A DNA stretch of 64,000 nucleotides, taken from contig CM077034.1 in the NCBI GenBank assembly GCA_039090855.1, positions 15,731,219 through 15,795,218 of the forward strand, given 5' to 3'. The notes below the pieces were generated by a model. That model had not been told where the DNA came from, did no database searches, and was given only the letters and a program-made list of their open reading frames with translations. The position numbers and the translations under genes were made by a program. Positions within the stretch are counted from its first letter, which is position 1. Each line of letters opens with the position of its first letter. This DNA is from Macrothele yani (lineage: Eukaryota > Arthropoda > Arachnida > Araneae > Macrothelidae). This document shows, piece after piece, positions 48,667 through 58,600 of the stretch.

Positions 48667-48685
48667 GGGGGAGGGGGTTGGGAGA
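48667..48685 (+). promoter_or_regulatory. Polypurine tract before the right LTR-like repeat
   Basis: GGGGGAGGGGGTTGGGAGA-like tract (17 purines of 19), ending two bases before the right repeat. It would prime plus-strand DNA synthesis if the element is LTR-type. Confidence 0.6.
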
Positions 48686-48687
48686 TG

Positions 48688-48842
48688 TGACGTGACTGCC
48701 CTGCAGGACGCACATGACATAAAGTCAGATAGTAGCGAGAACGAACGTAGCTCAGTTGGTAGAGCGACTTGTTCCGGAATAAGAGGACTCGGATTTGATC
48801 CCCGGCGTGGACCAAAATGACGGAGAAATTTACTTTGCTTTA
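48688..48842 (+). repeat. Right LTR-like repeat, degenerate tRNA-like unit
   Basis: 155 bp, homologous to the left repeat along its length. The A box TAGCTCAGTTGG (48748-48759) is intact, but six bases of the 5' acceptor strand are missing and the B box is eroded (GGATTTGATCC, 48791-48801). The two repeats have diverged visibly, so the insertion is not recent. Confidence 0.66.
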
Positions 48843-49051
48843 TTTCAGTAATGCACCATAGATTTCACCGTAGGGTTGTGTGAAATACTGAGGATGCTAG
48901 TAAGATTAAGCTGTGCTGGAGAAAGTCCCCCTCCCCCCTCCCAAGAATAATTTAGGACTGGTAAAAATGTCCTCTCTTTACTACAAGCGTGTTTCGGATT
49001 ATTAAGGAATCATTACAGAGTTACCTGAAAACGTAGGATGTTAACAATTCC
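48843..49051. other. Unassigned sequence
   Basis: Intergenic-looking AT-rich sequence with a C-rich run near 48928-48941. Nothing recognised. Confidence 0.4.
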
Positions 49052-49061
49052 CCTGCCATTT

Positions 49062-50600
49062 TTTTTTTTTGATTGAAGGTTTAACGACCACCGTGAGCAA
49101 CTCAATGAGTTATAAGCAGTCGCCCATCCCTAATTTGGGGTCACTGGTTCCAGGGAAGGGAGAGGGCCAGTGCCATAAGGCAAGCACATCCATTCATTGA
49201 TTGATTGGAGGTTTAACGACCACCGTAAGCAGCTCAATGGGCTATAAGCAGTCGCCCGTCCCTAATTTAGGATCACTGGTTCCAGGGAAGGGAGAGGGCC
49301 AGTGCCATAAGGCAAGCACATCCATTCATTGATTGATTGGAGGTTTAATGACCACCGTAAGCAGCTCAATGGGCTATAAGCAGTCGCCCGTCCCTAATTT
49401 AGGATCACTGGTTCCAGGGAAGGGAGAGGGCCAGTGCCATAAGGCAAGCACATCCATTTATTGATTGATTGAAGGTTTAACGACCACCGTAAGCAGCTCA
49501 ATGGGCTATAAGCAGTCGCCCGTCCCTAATTTAGGATCACTGGTTCCAGGGAAGGGAGAGGGCCAGTGCCATAAGGCAAGCACATCCATTCATTGATTGA
49601 TTGGAGGTTTAACGACCACCGTAAGCAGCTCAATGGGCTATAAGCAGTCGCCCGTCCCTAATTTAGGATCACTGGTTCCAGGGAAGGGAGAGGGCCAGTG
49701 CCATAAGGCAAGCACATCCATTCATTGATTGATTGGAGGTTTAACGACCACCGTGAGCAACTCAATGGGCTATAAGCAGTCGCCCGTCCCTAATTTAGGG
49801 TCACTGGTTCCAGGGAAGGGAGAGGGCCAGTGCCATAAGGCAAGCACATCCATTCATTTTTTGATTGGAGGTTTAACGACCACCGTGAGCAACTCAATGG
49901 GCTATAAGCAGTCGCCCGTCCCTAATTTAGGGTCACTGGTTCCAGGAAGGAGAGGGCCAGTGCCATAAGGCAAGCACATTAATTCATTGATTGATTGGAA
50001 GTTTAACGACCACCGTAAGCAACTCAATGGGCTATAAGCAGTCGCCCGTCCCTAATTTAGGGTCACTTGTTCCAGGGAAGAGAGAGGGCCAGTGCCATAA
50101 GGCAAGCACATCCATTCATTGATTGATTGGAGGTTTAACGATCACCGTAAGCAACTCAATGGGCAATAAGCAGTGGCCCGTCCCTAATTTAGGGTCACTT
50201 GTTCCAGGGAAGGGAGAGGGCCAGTGCCATAAGGCAAGCACATCCATTCATTGATTGATTGGAGGTTTAACGACCACCGCAAGCAACTCAATGGGCTATA
50301 AGCAGTCGCCCGTCCCTAATTTAGGATCACTGGTTCCAGGGAAGGGAGAGAGCCAGTGCCGTAAGACAAACACAACATCCATTCATTGATTGATTGGAGG
50401 TTTAACGACCACCGTGAGCAACTCAATGGGCTATAAGCAGTCGCCCGTCCCTAATTTAGGGTCACTGGTTCCAGGGAAGGGAGAAAGCCAGTGCCGTAAG
50501 ACAAACACAACATCCATGCCTGACCGGGATTTGAACCCGGACCCCTTACGGACGAATGATCAGAGGCCAGCGCCTTAGACCACTGCGCCACCGGGGCGGC
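49062..50600 (-). mobile_element. SINE with ~11 tandem body units flanked by a target duplication
   Basis: Same family as 10071-11627. The tRNA-like head is at 50517-50600 on the minus strand, followed by body units of 132 bp (starts 49205, 49337 and so on), a subfamily with GCCATAAGGCAAGCAC. The unit nearest the head is of the 135-bp type. CCTGCCATTT lies on both sides (49052-49061 and 50601-50610), so the whole head plus array occupies one insertion site. Confidence 0.88.
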
Positions 50601-50610
50601 CCTGCCATTT

Positions 50611-51002
50611 AGTTTCAGCCTCTTTTAGATTATTTAGATTGGCACGTAGTAGTAGCCGTTTACTAAATACTAAATAGCCGTTCGGCCAGTTTGAGGTGCC
50701 TCGATTTTCTTTTTATTATAATTTTTTTCTTGTCACAGAATGTAAACCACCCACCGCCAGAAAAACAAAACAAAAACAAAACGGCTTTTTTTATGGGTAC
50801 AATTTCTAATAGTTTGCTATTGTTAAAAATTAGGTAGCAAAAATTGTGTTGTATTGGAAGCACTAACGTCACGTTAACTACACTGAGGCTTAACCGTACA
50901 CATGAAAAAAAAAAAAAACATTTTTTGCGTAATCCAGAAGACTGAAATAAAGCTGAATATCAGAATCCAAAATATGATGTATTGCTTTGCAAACATTGCT
51001 AC
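50611..51002. other. Unassigned AT-rich sequence
   Basis: Contains A- and T-rich runs (about 50709-50727 and 50904-50918) and no coding signal. Confidence 0.4.
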
Positions 51003-51344
51003 GCCGCCCCGGTGGCGCAGTGGTCTAAGCGATGGCCTCTGAGCATTCGTCCGAACGGGTTTCGGGTTCGAATTCCGGTGAGGCATGGATGTTGTGTTTG
51101 TCTTACGGCACTGGCTCTCTCCCTTCCCTGGAACCAGTGACCCTAAATTAGGGACGGGCGACTGCTTATAGCCCACTGACTTGCTCACGGTGGTCGTTAA
51201 ACCTCCAATCAATCAATGAATGGATGTGCTTGCATTATGGCACTGGTCTTCTCCCTTCCCTGGAACCAGTGACCCTAAATTAGGGACTGGCGACTGCTTA
51301 TAGTCCATTGAGTTGCTCACGGTGGTCGTTAAACCTCCAATCAA
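51003..51344 (+). mobile_element. tRNA-derived SINE with two body units, first of a pair
   Basis: Head from 51003 with A box TGGCGCAGTGG (about 51012-51022) and B box GGTTCGAATTCC (51065-51076), then two body units separated at the AATCAATGAATGGATG junction. It ends in AATCAAAGATAGAGTT, directly before the next head. No own target duplication is seen. Confidence 0.88.
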
Positions 51345-51354
51345 AGATAGAGTT

Positions 51355-51705
51355 GCCGCCCCGGTGGCGCAGTGGTCTAAGCGATGGCCTCTGAGCATTC
51401 GTCCGAACGGGGTCCGGGTTCGAATTCCGGTGAGACATGGATGTTGTGTTTGTCTTACGGCACTGGCTCTCTCCCTTCCCTGGAACCAGTGACCCTAAAT
51501 TAGGGACGGGCGACTGCTTATAGCCCATTGAGTTGCTCACGGTGGTCGTTAAACCTCCAAATCAATCAATGAATGGATGTGTTTGTCTTGCGGCACTGGC
51601 CCTCTCCCTTCCCTGGAACCAGTGACCCTAAATTAGGGACGGGCGACTGCTTATAGCCCATTGAGTTGCTCACGGTGGTCGTTAAACCTAAAATCAAAAA
51701 AAAAA
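51355..51705 (+). mobile_element. tRNA-derived SINE with two body units, second of a pair
   Basis: Head from 51355, two body units, A-rich end at about 51691-51705. TTGCTAC before the first SINE (50996-51002) and TCGCTAC after this one (51706-51712) are a possible imperfect target duplication around the pair. The two may therefore have inserted together as a dimer. Confidence 0.88.
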
Positions 51706-51925
51706 TCGCTACTCTCTGGAATTAGGGTTTTATTGCGGAAGTAGTTCGAGTTGTCAGTGCTTAAAAATTCACCCCTTTAACGAGGAATGTTTAATGATTT
51801 ATTGAAGGATGAGAGAAATTTCAAATTGAAGTCCATCTAGGTGTTGTTGCTTTTATTATTATTATCATATTTTTCCTCATTTTCTTAAGGTTTTTTTTCT
51901 TAATTAATTTCTCCAAATATTCAGC

Positions 51926-52150
51926 GCCGCCCCGGTGGCGCAGTGGTCTTAGGCGCTGGCCTCTGATCATTCGTCCGAACGGGGTCCGGGTTCGGATCGC
52001 GGTGAGGCATGGATGTTGTGTTTGTCTTACGGCACTGGCTCTCTCCCTTCCCTGGAACCAGTGACCCTAAATTAGGGACGGGAGACTGCATATATATAGC
52101 CCATTGAGTTGCTCACGGTGGTCGTTAAACCTCCAACTAAACTAAAAACT
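51926..52150 (+). mobile_element. Monomeric tRNA-derived SINE with 11-bp target duplication
   Basis: 225 bp: tRNA-like head (A box TGGCGCAGTGG; B-box-like GGTTCGGATCG), one body with the telomere-like CCCTAAATTAGGG variant, and an AAACTAAAAACT tail. The target duplication AAATATTCAGC is at 51915-51925 and 52151-52161. This copy defines the basic form of the family: head plus one ~135-bp body. Confidence 0.93.
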
Positions 52151-52161
52151 AAATATTCAGC

Positions 52162-52680
52162 TATAAACGAAAACAATTAGACTAAATATAAGGGGAGATC
52201 CCCAAACCCAACGGGGCGGGGGCGTTCTAGGATTTTTAGGGAGGCTTAGCATCCCCGAAAATATGCCTTAATTACGGCCCTCTCTTCATAGCCATTTATT
52301 TACTCGAATGCTCAGATGGCGCTGCCGATCCCAGACATGCGCAATGACTCTGCTAATCATTTGCATGCCCAACCGTGCTCTACATATCCTGCAAATTTCA
52401 CGTGATTTCCATCATTCCTTCATGGTGTTGCAATTTTCACAAACGGTAGTTTATTTACCATTTTCAAAATTCTTTTATTCTCTTTTTCAAGACCATCCAT
52501 TAGGAAAACGCGTAAGCAAAATTTCTCTGTATTTCTGTTTTATGCCAATAAATCGGATTGCTAATTAGTTCTACAATTTTATGAAAACCTTCTTCTAAGA
52601 CGTAATGAACAAGTTAGTAAAATCACGTAATGCATTGATTATGATATGCTTTCCAACATTCCCCGAATCATTACTCAACT
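52162..52680. other. Unassigned sequence before the 145-bp satellite
   Basis: A short plus-strand open frame (52308-52568) has no recognisable domain and no supporting context. I do not call a gene. Confidence 0.4.
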
Positions 52681-55600
52681 TAGTACTCAAGTTATGAGGA
52701 TAATGGCTGTGGAATAAACCTGGCTCCTGTGCCCTGACCTTTGACCCCATCTCGATTATATTAAAAAAAATTGGTTCAATATACCTCCAAGAACAACATA
52801 CTAAAGTTTTGTCGCAATAGAAGCATTTTTAGTCAAGTTATGAGGATAATGGCTGTGGAATAAACCTCGCTCCTGTGCCCTGACCTTTGACCCCATATCG
52901 ATGATATTAAAAAGAATTGGTTCAATATACCTCCAGAACAACATACTAAAGTTTTGTCGCAATAGAAGCATTTTTAGTCAAGTTATGAGGATAATGGCTG
53001 TGGAATAAACCTCGCTCCTGTGCCCTGACCTTTGACCCCATCTCGATTATATTAAAAATAATTGGTTCAATATACCTCCAGAACAACATACTAAAGTTCT
53101 GTCGCAATAGAAGCATTTTTAGTCAAGTTATGAGGATAATCGATGTGGAATAAATCTCGCTCCTGACCTTTGACCTCATTTCGATGATACTAAACAGAAT
53201 TGGTTCAGTATACCTCCAGAACAGCATACTAAAGTTTTGTCGCAATACAAACATGTTTAGTCAAGTTATGAGGATAATGGCTGTGGAATAAATCTCGCTC
53301 CTGTGTCCTGACCTTTGACCCCATTTCGAATATACTAAACAGAATTGGTTCAGTTTACCTCCGGAACAACATACTAAAGTTTTGTAGCAATACAAACATG
53401 TTTAGTCAAGTTATGAGGATAATGGCTGTTGAATAAATCTCGCTCCTGTGTCCTGAGCTTTGACCCCATTTCGATGATACTAAACAGAATTGGTTCAGTT
53501 TACCTCCGGAACAACATACTAAAGTTTTGTAGCAATACAAACAAGTTTAGTCAAGTTATGAGGATAATGGCTGTTGAATAAATCTCGCTCCTGTGTCCTG
53601 ACCTTTGACCCCATTTCGATGATACTAAACAGAATTGGTTCAGTTTACCTCCGGAACAATATACTAAATTTTTGTAGCAATACAAACATGTTTAGTCAAG
53701 TTATGAGGATAATGGCTGTTGAATAAATCTCGCTCCTGTGTCCTGAGCTTTGACCCCATTTCGATGATACTAAACAGAATTGGTTCAGTTTACCTCCGGA
53801 ACAACATACTAAAGTTTTGTAGCAATACAAACATGTTTAGTCAAGTTATGAGGATAATGGCTGTTGAATAAATCTCGCTCCTGTGTCCTGAGCTTTGACC
53901 CCATTTCGATGATACTAAACAGAATTGGTTCAGTTTACCTCCGGAACAACATACTAAAGTTTTGTAGCAATACAAACATGTTTAGTCAAGTTATGAGGAT
54001 AATGGCTGTTGAATAAATCTCGCTCCTGTGTCCTGACCTTTGACCCCATTTCGATGATACTAAACAGAATTGGTTCAGTTTACCTCCGGAACAACATACT
54101 AAAGTTTTGTAGCAATACAAACATGTTTAGTCAAGTTATGAGGATAATGGCTGTTGAATAAATCTCGCTCCTGTGTCCTGAGCTTTGAACCCATTTTCGA
54201 TGATACTAAACAGAATTGGTTCAGTTTACCTCCGGAACAACATACTAAAGTTTTGTAGCAATACAAACATGTTTAGTCAAGTTATGAGGATAATGGCTGT
54301 TGAATAAATCTCGCTCCTGTGTCCTGAGCTTTGACCCCATTTCGATGATACTAAACAGAATTGGTTCAGTTTACCTCCGGAACAACATACTAAAGTTTTG
54401 TAGCAATACAAACATGTTTAGTCAAGTTATGAGGATAATGGCTGTTGAATAAATCTCGCTCCTGTGTCCTGAGCTTTGACCCCATTTCGATGATACTAAA
54501 CAGAATTGGTTCAGTTTACCTCCGGAACAACATACTAAAGTTTTGTAGCAATACAAACATGTTTAGTCAAGTTATGAGGATAATGGCTGTTGAATAAATC
54601 TCGCTCCTGTGTCCTGACCTTTGACCCCATTTCGATGATACTAAACAGAATTGGTTCAGTTTACCTCCGGAACAACATACTAAATTTTTGTAGCAATACA
54701 AACATGTTTAGTCAAGTTATGAGGATAATGGCTGTTGAATAAATCTCGCTCCTGTGTCCTGACCTTTGACCCCATTTCGATTATACTAAACAGAATTGGT
54801 TCAGTTTACCTCCGGAACAACATACTAAACTATTGTAGCAATACAAACATGTTTAGTCAAGTTATGAGGATAATGGCTGTTGAATAAATCTCGCTCCTGT
54901 GTCCTGAGCTTTGACATCATTTCGATGATACTAAACAGAATTGGTTCAGTTTACCTCCGGAACAACATACTAAAGTTTTGTAGCAATACAAACATGTTTA
55001 GTCAAGTTATGAGGATAATGGCTGTTGAATAAATCTCGCTCCTGTGTCCTGAGCTTTGACCCCATTTCGATGATACTAAACAGAATTGGTTCAGTTTACC
55101 TCCGGAACAACATACTAAAGTTTTGTAGCAATACAAACATGTTTAGTCAAGTTATGAGGATAATGGCTGTTGAATAAATCTCGCTCCTGTGTCCTGACCT
55201 TTGACCCCATTTCGATTATACTAAACAGAATTGGTTCAGTTTACCTCCGGAACAACATACTAAACTATTGTAGCAATACAAACATGTTTAGTCAAGTTAT
55301 GAGGATAATGGCTGTTGAATAAATCTCGCTCCTGTGTCCTGAGCTTTGACATCATTTCGATGATACTAAACAGAATTGGTTCAGTTTACCTCCGGAACAA
55401 CATACTAAAGTTTTGTAGCAATACAAACATGTTTAGTCAAGTTATGAGGATAATGGCTGTTGAATAAATCTCGCTCCTGTGTCCTGAGCTTTGACCCCAT
55501 TTCGATGATACTAAACAGAATTGGTTCAGTTTACCTCCGGAACAACATACTAAAGTTTTGTAGCAATACAAACATGTTTAGTCAAGTTATGAGGATAATG

Positions 55601-58600
55601 GCTGTTGAATAAATCTCGCTCCTGTGTCCTGAGCTTTGACCCCATTTCGATGATACTAAACAGAATTGGTTCAGTTTACCTCCGGAACAACATACTAAAG
55701 TTTTGTAGCAATACAAACATGTTTAGTCAAGTTATGAGGATAATGGCTGTTGAATAAATCTCGCTCCTGTGTCCTGACCTTTGACCCCATTTCGATGATA
55801 CTAAACAGAATTGGTTCAGTTTACCTCCGGAACAACATACTAAAGTTTTGTAGCAATACAAACATGTTTAGTCAAGTTATGAGGATAATGGCTGTTGAAT
55901 AAATCTCGCTCCTGTGTCCTGAGCTTTGAACCCATTTCGATGATACTAAACAGAATTGGTTCAGTTTACCTCCGGAACAACATACTAAAGTTTTGTAGCA
56001 ATACAAACATGTTTAGTCAAGTTATGAGGATAATGGCTGTTGAATAAATCTCGCTCCTGTGTCCTGAGCTTTGACCCCATTTCGATGATACTAAACAGAA
56101 TTGGTTCAGTTTACCTCCGGAACAACATACTAAAGTTTTGTAGCAATACAAACATGTTTAGTCAAGTTATGAGGATAATGGCTGTTGAATAAATCTCGCT
56201 CCTGTGTCCTGAGCTTTGACCCCATTTCGATGATACTAAACAGAATTGGTTCAGTTTACCTCCGGAACAACATACTAAAGTTTTGTAGCAATACAAACAT
56301 GTTTAGTCAAGTTATGAGGATAATGGCTGTTGAATAAATCTCGCTCCTGTGTCCTGAGCTTTGACCCCATTTCGATGATACTAAACAGAATTGGTTCAGT
56401 TTACCTCCGGAAAAACATACTAAACTATTGTAGCAATACAAACATGTTTAGTCAAGTTATGAGGATAATGGCTGTTGAATAAATCTCGCTCCTGTGTCCT
56501 GAGCTTTGACATCATTTCGATGATACTAAACAGAATTGGTTCAGTTTACCTCCGGAACAACATACTAAAGTTTTGTAGCAATACAAACATGTTTAGTCAA
56601 GTTATGAGGATAATGGCTGTTGAATAAATCTCGCTCCTGTGTCCTGAGCTTTGACCCCATTTCGATGATACTAAACAGAATTGGTTCAGTTTACCTCCGG
56701 AACAACATACTAAAGTTTTGTAGCAATACAAACATGTTTAGTCAAGTTATGAGGATAATGGCTGTTGAATAAATCTCGCTCCTGTGTCCTGACCTTTGAC
56801 CCCATTTCGATGATACTAAACAGAATTGGTTCAGTTTACCTCCGGAACAACATACTCAATTTTTGTAGCAATACAAACATGTTTAGTCAAGTTATGAGGA
56901 TAATGGCTGTTGAATAAATCTCGCTCCTGTGTCCTGACCTTTGACCCCATTTCGATTATACTAAACAGAATTGGTTCAGTTTACCTCCGGAACAACATAC
57001 TAAACTATTGTAGCAATACAAACATGTTTAGTCAAGTTATGAGGATAATGGCTGTTGAATAAATCTCGCTCCCGTGTCCTGAACTTTGACCCCATTTCGA
57101 TGATACTAAACAGAATTGGTTCAGTTTACCTCCGGAACAACATACTAAAGTTTTGTAGCAATACAAACATGTTTAGTCAAGTTATGAGGATAATGGCTGT
57201 TGAATAAATCTCGCTCCTGTGTCCTGAGCTTTGACCCCATTTCGATGATACTAAACAGAATTGGTTCAGTTTACCTCCGGAACAACATACTGAAGTTTTG
57301 TAGCAATACAAACATGTTTAGTCAAGTTATGAGGATAATGGCTGTTGAATAAATCTCGCTCCTGTGTCCTGAGCTTTGACCCCATTTCGATGATACTAAA
57401 CAGAATTGGTTCAGTTTACCTCCGGAACAACATACTAAAGTTTTGTAGCAATACAAACATGTTTAGTCAAGTTATGAGGATAATGGCTGTTGAATAAATC
57501 TCGCTCCTGTGTCCTGAGCTTTGAACCCATTTCGATGATACTAAACAGAATTGGTTCAGTTTACCTCCGGAACAACATACTAAAGTTTTGTAGCAATACA
57601 AACATGTTTAGTCAAGTTATGAGGATAATGGCTGTTGAATAAATCTCGCTCCTGTGTCCTGACCTTTGACCCCATTTCGATTATACTAAACAGAATTGGT
57701 TCAGTTTACCTCCGGAACAACATACTAAACTATTGTAGCAATACAAACATGTTTAGTCAAGTTATGAGGATAATGGCTGTTGAATAAATCTCGCTCCTGT
57801 GTCCTGAGCTTTGACATCATTTCGATGATACTAAACAGAATTGGTTCAGTTTACCTCCGGAACAACATACTAAAGTTTTGTAGCAATACAAACATGTTTA
57901 GTCAAGTTATGAGGATAATGGCTGTTGAATAAATCTCGCTCCTGTGTCCTGAGCTTTGACCCCATTTCGATGATACTAAACAGAATTGGTTCAGTTTACC
58001 TCCGGAACAACATACTAAAGTTTTGTAGCAATACAAACATGTTTAGTCAAGTTATGAGGATAATGGCTGTTGAATAAATCTCGCTCCTGTGTCCTGAGCT
58101 TTGACCCCATTTCGATGATACTAAACAGAATTGGTTCAGTTTACCTCCGGAACAACATACTAAAGTTTTGTAGCAATACAAACATGTTTAGTCAAGTTAT
58201 GAGGATAATGGCTGTTGAATAAATCTCGCTCCTGTGTCCTGACCTTTGACCCCATTTCGATGATACTAAACAGAATTGGTTCAGTTTACCTCCGGAACAA
58301 CATACTAAAGTTTTGTAGCAATACAAACATGTTTAGTCAAGTTATGAGGATAATGGCTGTTGAATAAATCTCGCTCCTGTGTCCTGAGCTTTGAACCCAT
58401 TTCGATGATACTAAACAGAATTGGTTCAGTTTACCTCCGGAACAACATACTAAAGTTTTGTAGCAATACAAACATGTTTAGTCAATTTATGAGGATAATG
58501 GCTGTTGAATAAATCTCGCTCCTGTGTCCTGAGCTTTGACCCCATTTCGATGATACTAAACAGAATTGGTTCAGTTTACCTCCGGAACAACATACTAAAG

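Larger units (their letters stand above)
48255..48842 (+). mobile_element. Candidate TRIM (miniature LTR retrotransposon) with tRNA-like LTRs
   Basis: Two direct repeats of ~160 bp (48255-48416 and 48688-48842, offset 433) enclose 271 bp without coding potential. The interior begins one base after the left repeat with TGGCGCCCGAAC (48418-48429), identical to the first 12 nt of the classic tRNA-Lys primer-binding site. It ends with a purine-rich GGGGGAGGGGGTTGGGAGA-type tract (48667-48685) just before the right repeat. Similarity between the repeats starts abruptly at GTGACGTG and stops near 48416/48842, as for LTRs. LTR, PBS, PPT, LTR in 588 bp is the TRIM plan. I see no clear target duplication, and no CA at the LTR 3' end. 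Confidence 0.66.
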
